DNA of 64,000 nt from Cyclobacteriaceae bacterium (GTDB taxonomy: Bacteria > Bacteroidota > Bacteroidia > Cytophagales > Cyclobacteriaceae), in assembly GCA_020832305.1 (NCBI GenBank), contig JAFIEV010000089.1, positions 310,001 through 374,000 on the forward strand. The letters run 5' to 3'. A program made the position numbers and the translations under genes. The notes beneath the pieces are model-generated. The model was given only the letters and a program-made list of their open reading frames with translations. It did not search any database and was not told the origin of the DNA. Numbering within the stretch: position 1 is the stretch's first letter; each line of letters begins with the position of its first letter. Of the stretch, positions 1-8,802 are shown piece by piece.

Positions 1-1
1 T

Positions 2-997
2 TTAGCTTTGGGTATTCCCTTGCTTTCTTTAGCATTCTATCGTTTCGTTTTCGATGTTTGGGCGCTAAGCGGTGGGACATTAGTCGTGGTGGCTGTACTA
101 CTGTTTTGCATTAATGCATTTATGAGCGTAGCTAAAGGCGGAAAAGAAAATGTTCATGCCATGTATCTTCTTAGCTCTGCTACCTGGCTTTTATTTACCT
201 GTTTTTGGGGCTTTTTACTGATGCTGAACTTCACCTCGCATATTTTCGCAAAAAATTCCATAGAATACCTGTCAGCACACGCACATGCCGGTATTATTGG
301 ATGGTTTTTGTTATTGGTAATAGGCGTAGGAAGCAGACTCATACCCATGTTTCTTATATCGAAATACCAAAATGAAAAGCTGCTTTGGACCGTTTTCTTC
401 TTGATTAATACAGCGCTGCTTCTATATATACTTCAGCAGATTTTTAGTTTTAATATTACACTTATATACCTGTCTATTGTAATGATTGGTTCTGCATTAC
501 TATTGTTTGTATGGTATATTCTGGCAGCCTTTAGAGCGAGGATCAAAAAACAAATCGATACACCGATGCAGCTTTCCCTGATTTCAATATTAATGTTACT
601 GGCACCACTTATAGTAATTTTACTAATGCTAAGTGGTTTTGGTATGGGCGTTAGGGAGGTACTGTATGGTTTTACTGTATTTTTTGGCTGGCTAACAGCC
701 ATTATCATAGGCATGACTTTCAAAACACTTCCATTTATTGTCTGGAATAAAGTTTATAAACACCAGTTTAATAAAGACCATCAAATAAACCCTCCGAACC
801 CGGCGAGTCTTTTCAGTCTTACTGTGTATCGAATCTGCCAGTACACCTATGTGACTGGTTTTTTGGGCTTTGCATCCGGAATTGTCATTCATGAAGAAAC
901 TTTGCTAAAAATATCGGCACTTATCCTTTTGACATCGGCACTTATGTATACCGGCAATGTTTTACTGATCATTTTTCATAAACCAAAAACTGGATAA
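2..997 (+). CDS. His-motif polytopic membrane protein, 5' partial
   Basis: Open from the first bases of the window with no in-frame stop, so the true start probably lies upstream. About eight hydrophobic helices are visible. The clearest motif is HAHAGIIGWF (about 90 residues in), followed by a GVGSRLIPMF stretch. A His-x-His-x4-Gly-Trp motif in a helix recalls small heme-copper-oxidase subunit I-like and NnrS-like proteins, which are often encoded near denitrification genes. I infer a heme- or metal-linked role in NO or N-oxide metabolism; substrate and cofactor are not shown. It ends 2 bases before the DUF59 gene, so the two are probably co-transcribed. The membrane protein at 2000-3283 carries the same kind of motif. 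Confidence 0.6.
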   Translation, partial: LALGIPLLSLAFYRFVFDVWALSGGTLVVVAVLLFCINAFMSVAKGGKENVHAMYLLSSATWLLFTCFWGFLLMLNFTSHIFAKNSIEYLSAHAHAGIIGWFLLLVIGVGSRLIPMFLISKYQNEKLLWTVFFLINTALLLYILQQIFSFNITLIYLSIVMIGSALLLFVWYILAAFRARIKKQIDTPMQLSLISILMLLAPLIVILLMLSGFGMGVREVLYGFTVFFGWLTAIIIGMTFKTLPFIVWNKVYKHQFNKDHQINPPNPASLFSLTVYRICQYTYVTGFLGFASGIVIHEETLLKISALILLTSALMYTGNVLLIIFHKPKTG

Positions 998-999
998 TT

Positions 1000-1392
1000 A
1001 TGGAGACATCCCAAATCGGCTATCAGGATGTACTTGAAAGCCTTAAGAAAGTACTTGATCCTGAAATAGGATTAAATATTGTCGACCTTGGCCTAATATA
1101 TGAAATCAATATTCATGAAAACATCAGACAGATTCGCATTGCCATGACGCTAACCACCCAATTTTGCCCCATGGGTAACAGCATTATGGAAAGTGTTAAA
1201 CAGGTGCTTATGAAGGATTTTCCGGAATTTATTCCAATAGTTTCTCTTACATTTGTACCTGAATGGACTCCGGAATTGATTTCAGAGGAAGGTCAGCGCT
1301 TTTTAGGCAAAGCGCCACAAATACCCGATTCCATCCAGGGGAATAAGGAAGGCCTTGGCGTTGGTAAATGGGTAAAAAAAATTTTCAAATGA
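1000..1392 (+). CDS. DUF59/MIP18-family Fe-S assembly-type protein
   Basis: The 130-residue protein has the DUF59 (MIP18/PaaD/SufT) core: LDPEIGLNIVDLGLIYEI at about residues 17-34 and a T-x-x-F-C-P-M-G segment holding the family's conserved Cys. DUF59 proteins help assemble or transfer iron-sulfur clusters. Placed between a His-rich membrane protein and an Rrf2 regulator, and upstream of N2O reductase genes, it probably supports an Fe-S protein under nitrosative stress. The C-terminal 45 residues after the core (LGKAPQIPDS onward) are an extension I do not recognise. It starts 2 bases after the preceding gene. Confidence 0.8.
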   Translation: METSQIGYQDVLESLKKVLDPEIGLNIVDLGLIYEINIHENIRQIRIAMTLTTQFCPMGNSIMESVKQVLMKDFPEFIPIVSLTFVPEWTPELISEEGQRFLGKAPQIPDSIQGNKEGLGVGKWVKKIFK

Positions 1393-1440
1393 TGAATCCA
1401 AAAATGGTAGTTTTCCATATATCTGTAAATTTTAAAAAAT

Positions 1441-1875
1441 ATGTTTTCCAAAGCATGTGAATATGCCATACGTGCTGTGATCTATATATGCCACCAATCT
1501 AAAAATGGAGAAAGGGTTGGACTGAAAGAAATAGCTAAACGCACCGACTCACCAGAGGCTTTTATGGCAAAAATATTACAAAAACTTGTAAAAAACGGGA
1601 TAGTAAGTTCATTGAAAGGACCAACCGGTGGCTTTGTACTCGACAAAGAACAGCAAGAAAAAATAAGGCTGGTCGATATAGTATATGCCATCGATGGTGA
1701 TAATGTTTTTAACGGTTGCGGACTTGGACTCAGAGAATGTTCAGAAGAACAGCCCTGCCCTATTCATGATAAATTTAAAAATATCAGAAATGGCTTGAGT
1801 AAGATGCTGCATCAAACTACCATACACGACCTGGCAGAAGGACTGTCTACGGGTACTTCCTATCTGAGAATTTAA
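1441..1875 (+). CDS. Rrf2-family transcriptional regulator (NsrR/IscR type), copy 1
   Basis: This 144-residue Rrf2 winged-helix protein begins MFSKACEYAIRA. Its recognition-helix region is AFMAKILQKLVKNGIV and the wing GPTGGF. Three cysteines, C93, C100 and C106 (C-x6-C-x5-C), sit where IscR and NsrR bind an Fe-S cluster. Family knowledge points to a sensor of NO, redox state or Fe-S status. It is upstream of the cytochrome c, fasciclin and nosZ genes and likely controls them or the neighbouring DUF59 gene. A second paralogue with the same N-terminus lies at 10348-10797. NsrR function is inferred from context only. Confidence 0.88.
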   Translation: MFSKACEYAIRAVIYICHQSKNGERVGLKEIAKRTDSPEAFMAKILQKLVKNGIVSSLKGPTGGFVLDKEQQEKIRLVDIVYAIDGDNVFNGCGLGLRECSEEQPCPIHDKFKNIRNGLSKMLHQTTIHDLAEGLSTGTSYLRI

Positions 1876-1900
1876 TAAACCCAATAAAATTTCATTTAAA

Positions 1901-1962
1901 TCCTAAAAAATAGGACAAAAACATGGACTGAAAATTTTTAATTTAATAAAGGACTTATTTAT
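1901..1962. promoter_or_regulatory. Candidate operator/promoter region upstream of the nos run
   Basis: The gap after the first Rrf2 gene holds a palindrome TCCTA-AAAAA-TAGGA (1901-1915) and, at 1951-1962, GGACTTATTTAT. A related 12-mer, GGACATAAATAT, lies at 10277-10288 just ahead of the second Rrf2 gene (9 of 12 identical). These may be Rrf2 binding sites, but the match is short in AT-rich DNA and could be chance. Confidence 0.25.
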
Positions 1963-1999
1963 CCGTTATTTGTTTATACTTGTAATAGAAATTAAAAAA

Positions 2000-3283
2000 A
2001 TGGCTGAAAATAGTATTTCCGGCAGGCCCAAATCGAAAAAAGAAATATGGATATTGATCTGTATCATGAACCTGACTATTGCAGCAGTTATGGGACTACT
2101 TTTACGTTGGGTACATATACAGGAAATTCCATGGTTAAATTTCAAAAAAATGATGCATGGCCACTCACATGTTGCCCTGCTGGGTTGGGCTTACCTTGCG
2201 ATATATTATATTTTTTACAATAAAATACTTTCTGAAGTATGGCGCGAAAAAGCCATTGTAAACTGGGTGTATTGGATCACTCAATTATCTGTAATAGGTA
2301 TGGCCATTAGTTTTCCTGTACAGGGCTATGGAAAATGGTCGATATTTTTTTCAACACTCCATGTATTTTGCAGTTATGCTTTTTTCATCATTGCCTGGCT
2401 TGGAATGTCTAAAACTACAGATTTTCAAACCCGGTTGCTTTTAAAGACCGCCTTATCTTTTCTACTCCTGTCTACCCTGGGTTTGTGGTACCTGGCATAT
2501 ATCATGGTAAATGACCCACAAAACACGATGCATTATTACGTTTCATTACAGTTTTTTCTGCACTTTCAGTTTTACGGGTGGCTACAGTATGCTGTGATGG
2601 GTCTGATCTTTAAAAGTTTGCGTGAAAACGAAGTGAGACTTACAGATTCAAAATTTTTTTATTTCTATGTGACTGGTTTCATAGCAACGCTTGCGACTTT
2701 CTCTCTGGTGTTGATCTGGGCAGGAGTGAATTCGTACAATCAATTATTTATGACGATCGGTGTTGCCTTCAACCTTATATCCATATCAATATTTCTTCAT
2801 CACATTTATCATCATTGGAATAGCATAAGCCATAATTTAAATGTTTTTGTAAAGGCACTATGGTGTGTCGCCTTAGGGTCAATGGCACTAAAGAGCCTGA
2901 TATTATTATCGACAATGATACCGGCAGTGTCAGAAATAAGTTACCAGATAAGACAATTCGTAGTGGGCTTTATCCACTTGCAATTATTTGGGTTTATATC
3001 CTTTTTTTTAATGGCTTTTTTATTTTCAAATGCAAAATCATTTGATTATATTAAGACCCTAAATTGGGGCATATATTTACTGATTTCAGGATTTGTAGTA
3101 ACTGAAATACTGCTGTTTGTTCAGGGCTATATGTTATGGATGGCATATGGCTTTATGCCGGCTTATTACGAGCTTATTTTTGCATTTAGTATTTCCAAAT
3201 TCTTAGGTGCATTCTTACTTTTTCTTGCACTGGCAATTCAAATCATCAATTCTTATCAAGCGAAATTGTCAATTCATTTATAA
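2000..3283 (+). CDS. Polytopic membrane protein with three Hx4G[W/F] motifs
   Basis: I chose ATG at 2000 rather than an upstream TTG because the ten extra residues look unlike a normal N-terminus. The 427-residue protein has roughly twelve membrane helices. Three share the pattern His-x4-Gly-aromatic: H57 in HGHSHVALLGW, H188 in FLHFQFYGW and H326 in FIHLQLFGF; H53, H55, H121 and H178 are further candidate ligands. This resembles heme-copper oxidase subunit I-like proteins of denitrifying Bacteroidota, but I cannot assign an activity. It shares the His-x4-Gly-Trp motif with the partial gene at the window start. It is followed 26 bases later by the cytochrome c gene, which suggests a shared transcript with the nos genes. 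Confidence 0.65.
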   Translation: MAENSISGRPKSKKEIWILICIMNLTIAAVMGLLLRWVHIQEIPWLNFKKMMHGHSHVALLGWAYLAIYYIFYNKILSEVWREKAIVNWVYWITQLSVIGMAISFPVQGYGKWSIFFSTLHVFCSYAFFIIAWLGMSKTTDFQTRLLLKTALSFLLLSTLGLWYLAYIMVNDPQNTMHYYVSLQFFLHFQFYGWLQYAVMGLIFKSLRENEVRLTDSKFFYFYVTGFIATLATFSLVLIWAGVNSYNQLFMTIGVAFNLISISIFLHHIYHHWNSISHNLNVFVKALWCVALGSMALKSLILLSTMIPAVSEISYQIRQFVVGFIHLQLFGFISFFLMAFLFSNAKSFDYIKTLNWGIYLLISGFVVTEILLFVQGYMLWMAYGFMPAYYELIFAFSISKFLGAFLLFLALAIQIINSYQAKLSIHL

Positions 3284-3309
3284 AATTTCACATCAAAACC
3301 AATCTGATT

Positions 3310-3816
3310 ATGAAGTACATTCATCATTTATTTTTCATCTCAATTTTAGCTGTAATTACTGCCTGTGGATCGGGTAGTGAAAAACAATCAGCTCCCGGAG
3401 CACCGGCAAAACCTGATACCAAGGCTCAGGTTCCAGCATCTATTCGTGAAGGAAAAGGAATTGGTGAAATCAAAAATGTGGAGCTTACAGACCCACTGGA
3501 TGAAACTATGGTAAAAAAAGGCAAAGCAATCGTCGACATGAAATGTGCGGCCTGCCATAAGTTGACTGATCAACGCGTAGTAGGTCCAGGTTTTCAGGAC
3601 GTTACCAATAAGAGAAAGCCAGAGTGGATCATGAACATGATCACCAATGTTGAGGTAATGCTCGATGAAGATCCGGTAGCACAACAGCTTCTGGAAGAAT
3701 GTCTGACCAGAATGCCTAATCAGAATGTATCTATAGGCGATGCCCGGGATATACTGGAGTTCCTAAGGAGCAATGATCTAGCCACCATTGGCAAAAAAGA
3801 CGGTGCCGTTAACTAA
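3310..3816 (+). CDS. Lipoprotein cytochrome c upstream of nosZ
   Basis: A signal peptide ends in a lipobox (LAVITAC, Cys19), so the protein should be lipid-anchored in the periplasm. A single heme c site CAACH is at residues 79-83, and M135 in TRMPNQN is the likely sixth ligand. The segment between residues 19 and 60 is a Pro/Ala/Lys-rich linker. Small c-type cytochromes commonly precede nosZ in clade II gene clusters and are taken to donate electrons to its CuA centre. The 168-residue length suits one class I-type domain. The gene sits between the His-rich membrane protein and the fasciclin gene. Confidence 0.88.
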   Translation: MKYIHHLFFISILAVITACGSGSEKQSAPGAPAKPDTKAQVPASIREGKGIGEIKNVELTDPLDETMVKKGKAIVDMKCAACHKLTDQRVVGPGFQDVTNKRKPEWIMNMITNVEVMLDEDPVAQQLLEECLTRMPNQNVSIGDARDILEFLRSNDLATIGKKDGAVN

Positions 3817-3829
3817 AACCCCTATACAT

Positions 3830-4390
3830 ATGGCTACATTTTTTAAACCTTTTCAGTCAGTACTTATAGTTCTGGCCCTGATGGCTGCCTCTTGCAGCCA
3901 GAGTTCCCGTGAAAGCTCGCAGACGGTTAGCACCGGCGTACAGCCTGGTCCGGGTCAATCTGCAGTAGTAGACCCCGATTCTAAACCCAATGTAGTACAA
4001 GTGGCCATTGGCTCGCCCGATCACTCCACCCTTGTCAAGGCTGTACAAGCTGCCAACCTGGTCGATGATCTATCGAATGTAGGCCCTTTTACCGTGTTTG
4101 CTCCGGTCAACAGCGCATTCGATGCCCTGCCTTCCGGCGTATTGCAATCCTTGCTTAAGCCTGAAAATAAGGAAAGCCTGATTGATATTCTTGAGTATCA
4201 CGTTTATGTGGGTGTAATTCGTGAATCCATGATCCGCGACGGCCAGGTTCTCAATCAGGTTAATGGTAAAAATGTGCGTCTTGGTAAAAGCGGCGATGCT
4301 CTAACAGTAAATGATGCCAATATTATTGGGACAGTAGAAGCCTCCAATGGTATAGTGTATGTCATTGATAAAGTACTTAACTATGAATAA
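3830..4390 (+). CDS. Fasciclin (FAS1) domain lipoprotein
   Basis: The start is set at ATG 3830, 14 bases after the cytochrome c stop; an in-frame start at 3788 would overlap that gene and lack a signal peptide at its N-terminus. The 186-residue protein has a lipobox (LALMAASC) and one FAS1 domain with the H1-like motif FTVFAPVNSAFDALP and the closing GIVYVIDKVL. FAS1 domains are adhesion or interaction folds. Fasciclin genes recur beside nosZ in Bacteroidota, where their role is unsettled; accessory function in N2O reductase assembly or anchoring is inference. Confidence 0.87.
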   Translation: MATFFKPFQSVLIVLALMAASCSQSSRESSQTVSTGVQPGPGQSAVVDPDSKPNVVQVAIGSPDHSTLVKAVQAANLVDDLSNVGPFTVFAPVNSAFDALPSGVLQSLLKPENKESLIDILEYHVYVGVIRESMIRDGQVLNQVNGKNVRLGKSGDALTVNDANIIGTVEASNGIVYVIDKVLNYE

Positions 4391-4418
4391 TGTATTCCAA
4401 ATAAATAAAATTATTACT

Positions 4419-6395
4419 ATGAAAATCAATATGCAAATTCGGCTTACCATCTATATCATTTTGGCGATGGTCTTTGCCTATTCTTTTAGCTGTAAGCCCA
4501 AAACACCAGGTTCCGTAAGTGTTGGTGATGCTGCTTCAAAAGTATATGTAGCACCAGGGCAATATGATGAATTCTACAATATTGTCTCAGGAGGCTTTAA
4601 CGGACAAATGAGTGTGGTCGGTCTGCCTTCAGGAAGAGTTTTTAAAATACTTCCGGTATTTTCAGTCCATCCTGAAAATGGTTATGGATACAGTGAAGAA
4701 ACCAAGCCCATGCTCAATACTTCCTTTGGCTTTGTCCCCTGGGACGATCTGCACCACATTGCATTATCCACTACTAAAGGGGAACACGATGGCCGATGGG
4801 CTTTTGGCAATGCCAATAATACTCCGAGGGTTGCAAGGGTGGATCTCACGACTTTTAAAACTGTGGAAATTCTTGAAATTCCGCATAGCAGTGGAAACCA
4901 CTCCTCCCCTTTCATAACAGAGAATACAGAGTATGTAGTGGCCAGTACCCGCTTCTCCATTCCCATCGGGGATGAAAAAAGTCGCGATGTGCCCATCAAT
5001 ACCTATAAAGAAAATTTTAAAGGAACGGTTAGTTTTATCAAAGTTGCCGATGATGGTGAAATGAGCATTGCTTTTCAGCTGGTTACACCAGGTGTAAATT
5101 TTGACCTGGCTCGTGCCGGAAAAGGCCCCTCACATGGCTGGTTTTTCTTCTCCTGCTACAATACCGAACAAGCCTACAGTCTGCTTGAAGTGAACGCTTC
5201 TCAAAAAGATAAGGACTTCATTATGGCTGTAAACTGGAAAAAAGCCGAAGAATATATTAAAGCCGGTAAAGGTAAAACCGTAAAGGCCAAATATGCACAT
5301 AATGTATTTGACGATCATACCCATACGGCTACTTCAACCATAATGGATGAAGTTGTACAGCTCGATCCTTCTGAATTTGATGATATCATTTATTATATAC
5401 CTTGCCCCAAATCTCCGCATGGTTGCGATGTAGACCCTACCGGTAATTATATCGTAGGAAGTGGCAAGCTGGCTGCACTGATACCGGTATTTTCCTTTAA
5501 TAAATTTATTACGGCCATTCAAAACAAAGATTTTGAGGGTGAATACGACGGACTGCCAGTGATACGCTATGAATCTGCATTACACGGTGAGGTAAAAAGA
5601 CCAGGCCTCGGGCCCTTACATACCGAATTCGATGGACGGGGTTATGGATATACTTCCATGTTTGTTTCTTCAGAAATTGTTAAATGGAACATCGAAACAC
5701 TTGAGGTTGTCGACCGGGTGCCTACTTATTATTCCATAGGGCACCTTATGATACCAGGTGGCTGTACCGCTAAGCCCCATGGTAAATATGTGGTGGCATA
5801 CAATAAAATCACCAAAGACAGATATCTCCCAACCGGGCCTGAATTGTGCCATTCAGCACAGTTATACGATATATCTGGTGATAAAATGCAATTATTGCTC
5901 GACTTTCCCACCATCGGTGAACCGCATTACGCTGAAGCCCTTCCAGCAAGCATGCTGATGAACAAACAGGTTAAGTTCTATCGGCTGGAAGATAATCAGC
6001 ATCCACATGCTGCCAAGGGTGAATCCCAGGCCAGGGTTGAGAGAAATGGCAATAAGATCCATGTTTATCTTACTTCTATACGGTCACATTTTGCTCCTGA
6101 CAATATTGAAGGTGTAAAAATCGGTGATGAAGTATATTTTCATGTAACCAATCTCGAGCAAGACTGGGATGTGCCTCATGGCTTTGCCATCAAGGGAGCC
6201 AACACTGCAGAACTTCTGGTTATGCCGGGCGAAACCCAAACCCTTAAGTGGATACCAGATCGCGTAGGTGTATTTCCTTTCTATTGCACCGACTTTTGCT
6301 CAGCACTGCATCAGGAAATGCAGGGATACCTGAGGGTTTCACCTGCCAACAGCAATGTGGAACTTCAATTTTCACTTGGACAAAACGGACAATAA
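4419..6395 (+). CDS. nosZ: Nitrous-oxide reductase, clade II type
   Basis: Reduces N2O to N2 in the periplasm. I start at ATG 4419, which gives 658 residues beginning with a Sec signal and lipobox-like YSFSC; upstream in-frame starts overlap the fasciclin gene. The beta-propeller carries the CuZ His motifs (DDHTHTATS, SPHGCDVDPTG, GGCTAKPHGK, HPHAAKGE). The C-terminal cupredoxin carries the CuA ligands H587, C623, C627, H631 and M634 in CTDFCSALHQEM. A Sec rather than Tat leader fits clade II enzymes. Gene order cytochrome c, fasciclin, nosZ, nosB-like, nosL, nosD, nosF, nosY matches Bacteroidota nos clusters. No frameshift or missing ligand is seen. Confidence 0.97.
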   Translation: MKINMQIRLTIYIILAMVFAYSFSCKPKTPGSVSVGDAASKVYVAPGQYDEFYNIVSGGFNGQMSVVGLPSGRVFKILPVFSVHPENGYGYSEETKPMLNTSFGFVPWDDLHHIALSTTKGEHDGRWAFGNANNTPRVARVDLTTFKTVEILEIPHSSGNHSSPFITENTEYVVASTRFSIPIGDEKSRDVPINTYKENFKGTVSFIKVADDGEMSIAFQLVTPGVNFDLARAGKGPSHGWFFFSCYNTEQAYSLLEVNASQKDKDFIMAVNWKKAEEYIKAGKGKTVKAKYAHNVFDDHTHTATSTIMDEVVQLDPSEFDDIIYYIPCPKSPHGCDVDPTGNYIVGSGKLAALIPVFSFNKFITAIQNKDFEGEYDGLPVIRYESALHGEVKRPGLGPLHTEFDGRGYGYTSMFVSSEIVKWNIETLEVVDRVPTYYSIGHLMIPGGCTAKPHGKYVVAYNKITKDRYLPTGPELCHSAQLYDISGDKMQLLLDFPTIGEPHYAEALPASMLMNKQVKFYRLEDNQHPHAAKGESQARVERNGNKIHVYLTSIRSHFAPDNIEGVKIGDEVYFHVTNLEQDWDVPHGFAIKGANTAELLVMPGETQTLKWIPDRVGVFPFYCTDFCSALHQEMQGYLRVSPANSNVELQFSLGQNGQ

Positions 6396-6407
6396 ACTTT
6401 AGTATAG

Positions 6408-6444
6408 GTGGTCCTCAGGAGTTTAGCCTCCGGGGACCACTTTT
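6408..6444 (+). terminator. Hairpin terminator or attenuator after nosZ
   Basis: GTGGTCC (6408-6414) pairs with GGACCAC (6434-6440), and GGAG (6418-6421) with CTCC (6428-6431), followed by TTTT. It lies between nosZ and the next nos gene, so it may reduce read-through and separate nosZ level from that of the maturation genes. Confidence 0.7.
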
Positions 6445-6485
6445 AAAAACCCTTCTCGTTTAGTATTTTTTTAAATAATCAGCTC

Positions 6486-7076
6486 ATGCAAAAACTTCAT
6501 CCTTTGTCCCGGTTCCTTATCGCCATCGCCTCCCTTTTGATGATATCTGCCTATTTTTTACCCATTTGGCAGATTCAGATGTGGGCGCCGCAATATCCGG
6601 AATGGTTGCATATGAAAATCTGGATTAATAACCTTTCCGGGGACATTGAAATCATCAATGGTTTAAACCATTACATTGGCATGAAATATATCAGGGTTGA
6701 AATGTTTCCGGAATTTATAATCATGCCCTGGATTTTGGCTGGCATCATAGCATTTGGAATTATTGCTGCACTTATAGGCCGCAAATGGATTGGTTGGGCA
6801 TTTTTGATTATACTTATTCTGGCAGGCATAGCCGGCTTGCTCGATTTTTATCTGTGGGGCTACGATTATGGACATAACCTCGATCCTACCGCAGCCATCA
6901 AGGTACCGGGCATGAGCTATCAGCCACCTTTGATCGGCTCAAAAGAGCTCCTCAATTTTATTGCCTATTCTGCCCCTGACATAGGTGGATGGTTGATGGC
7001 AGTAGCAGGTTTCATGGTAATAGGAGCCTTGGGATGGCACCATTACCAGGAACGAAAAAATTTTATTTCACATTGA
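6486..7076 (+). CDS. Four-helix membrane protein, NosB-like
   Basis: The 196-residue protein has four predicted membrane helices (about residues 9-27, 75-95, 98-118 and 158-180). Between the last two is a conserved-looking loop with GYDYGHNLDP, IKVPGMSYQPP and IGSKELLNF. Clade II nos clusters usually carry a four-helix protein, NosB, directly after nosZ, and this gene matches in position and topology. Identity with NosB of Wolinella-type systems is inferred, not shown, so no symbol is given. Its function is unknown; a role in electron transfer to, or maturation of, NosZ has been proposed for the family. It lies 26 bases before the nosL start. Confidence 0.75.
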   Translation: MQKLHPLSRFLIAIASLLMISAYFLPIWQIQMWAPQYPEWLHMKIWINNLSGDIEIINGLNHYIGMKYIRVEMFPEFIIMPWILAGIIAFGIIAALIGRKWIGWAFLIILILAGIAGLLDFYLWGYDYGHNLDPTAAIKVPGMSYQPPLIGSKELLNFIAYSAPDIGGWLMAVAGFMVIGALGWHHYQERKNFISH

Positions 7077-7102
7077 CCCTTAAAAACCCAAACAAAAAAA
7101 AC

Positions 7103-7531
7103 ATGAAGAATTTAATCATGTATCTAAGCCTTTCTTTATTGCTTATGGCTTGCAAGGTAGAACCCGAACCCATTCAATTCGGCAAAGATGCCTGCCACCA
7201 TTGTAAGATGATCATAATGGATCCGAAATTTGGTGCAGAACTGGTTACTGATAAAGGTAAAATATATAAATTCGACGATGTGAATTGCATGGTATATCAT
7301 ATGATACAGGAAGAAAGGGAGCAATTTGCACATGTTATGATCGTCGACTTCGCCAAGACCCATCAGCTCATCGATGCAAAAGAAGCCTGGTTTTTACATT
7401 CGGATGCCCTCCGTAGTCCGATGGCGAGCTATATTGCTGCTTTTGAAAATAAAGCTGACCTCGAAATCCAAAGCCGCGATTTTCCCGGAGCGTTTCTCCG
7501 GTGGACTGAGGTGGTAAATTCGTTTAAATAA
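7103..7531 (+). CDS. nosL: NosL copper-chaperone lipoprotein
   Basis: The start at ATG 7103 gives a short signal peptide and lipobox (LLLMAC, Cys17) in a 143-residue protein; longer in-frame versions overlap the previous gene and bury the signal. The Cu(I)-binding motif C31-H-H-C34-K-M36 is intact, followed by KFGAELVTDKGKIYKFDDVNC-type NosL core sequence. NosL delivers copper to NosZ for the CuZ site, working with the NosDFY complex encoded just downstream. It sits 5 bases before nosD. Confidence 0.94.
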   Translation: MKNLIMYLSLSLLLMACKVEPEPIQFGKDACHHCKMIIMDPKFGAELVTDKGKIYKFDDVNCMVYHMIQEEREQFAHVMIVDFAKTHQLIDAKEAWFLHSDALRSPMASYIAAFENKADLEIQSRDFPGAFLRWTEVVNSFK

Positions 7532-7536
7532 TAACT

Positions 7537-8802
7537 ATGACTGTCTCCGCACAATTATATTTTCTGATTGTATTATTTTCGCTTCCCGGAGTCTTTCTTA
7601 CTTCTGCACATGCCAGGATATTTCATGTGTATCCGAATGCAAAACAAAACCTGCAGGAAACTATAGCTATGGCCGGAGATGGAGATACTGTTTATATTCA
7701 TCAGGGGCACTACTTTAGCGGTAACATCACAGTGAAGAATCAACTGTTGATTGAAGGCATAGACATGCCTGTACTTGACGGCAATCTAAAAGATGAAATT
7801 CTTACCATCGCCGCGCGAAAAGTCATTATTCGGGGTATACATTTTAAAAATACCGGACGTTCATCCATAAATGACCTGGCTGCCATAAAATGCCTTGATG
7901 CACATGGCATACGGGTGGAAAATTGCATACTGGAAAATACTTTTTTTGGCATCTATCTGTCTAATACCGACAGTTCCGTCATCAGGAATAACCGTCTGGA
8001 AGCTTTTGCTGAAAACGAATATCAGCTCGGAAATGGTATACATTTATGGAAGTGTAAAAATGCCTTAATTGAAGAAAATGAAATCAAAGGCCATCGGGAT
8101 GGCATATACTTTGAGTTTGTAACCGATTCTCAAATAAGGGATAATATCAGCAATGAAAACATGCGATATGGTCTCCATTTTATGTTTTCTCATGACGATG
8201 TTTATGAACGGAATATCTTCAGAAAAAATGGCGCAGGGGTAGCGGTCATGTACAGCCGGCGCGTGCATATGTACTACAATCGATTCGAAGACAATTGGGG
8301 TTCTTCTTCCTACGGAATGCTTTTAAAAGACATCAGTGACAGTGAAGTGATCCAAAACCAGTTTAAAGGCAATACAATCGGTATTTTTATGGAAGGCACC
8401 AGCCGGACTCTTTTTGAGAAAAACCTGTTTGCAATGAATGGCTGGGCCATTAAGCTCCAGGCAAGTTGTGATGATAATGTGCTAAGATATAACAATTTCT
8501 CGGGCAATACCTTTGACATCTCGACCAATGGCAGCCTGGTTCTAAATACCATCGACAGTAATTACTGGGACCGGTACCAGGGATATGATCTTGACCGGGA
8601 TGGCGTTGGTGACATACCCTTCAGACCGGTAAGTATGTTTTCTATAATCGTTGAACGTGTACCCCCTGCCATTATGTTATGGAGAAGCTTTTTGGTATTT
8701 CTTCTTGACAAGGTAGAAAAAATTATTCCTGTAATAACACCGGAAAATATGCAGGACCAAACACCAAGCATGAAACCTTATGATATCCATACAAGAAGTT
8801 AA
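7537..8802 (+). CDS. nosD: NosD periplasmic beta-helix maturation protein
   Basis: A 421-residue protein with an N-terminal signal peptide (hydrophobic to about residue 24) followed by many right-handed beta-helix (CASH) turns. Repeats such as NGIHLWKCKNALIEENEIKG and SYGMLLKDISDSEVIQN run from about residue 60 to 340. Near the end a WDRYQGYDLDRDGVGDIPF motif typical of NosD is visible. NosD works with the NosFY ABC transporter in CuZ assembly. The 3' end overlaps nosF by 23 bases, indicating translational coupling. Confidence 0.94.
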   Translation: MTVSAQLYFLIVLFSLPGVFLTSAHARIFHVYPNAKQNLQETIAMAGDGDTVYIHQGHYFSGNITVKNQLLIEGIDMPVLDGNLKDEILTIAARKVIIRGIHFKNTGRSSINDLAAIKCLDAHGIRVENCILENTFFGIYLSNTDSSVIRNNRLEAFAENEYQLGNGIHLWKCKNALIEENEIKGHRDGIYFEFVTDSQIRDNISNENMRYGLHFMFSHDDVYERNIFRKNGAGVAVMYSRRVHMYYNRFEDNWGSSSYGMLLKDISDSEVIQNQFKGNTIGIFMEGTSRTLFEKNLFAMNGWAIKLQASCDDNVLRYNNFSGNTFDISTNGSLVLNTIDSNYWDRYQGYDLDRDGVGDIPFRPVSMFSIIVERVPPAIMLWRSFLVFLLDKVEKIIPVITPENMQDQTPSMKPYDIHTRS

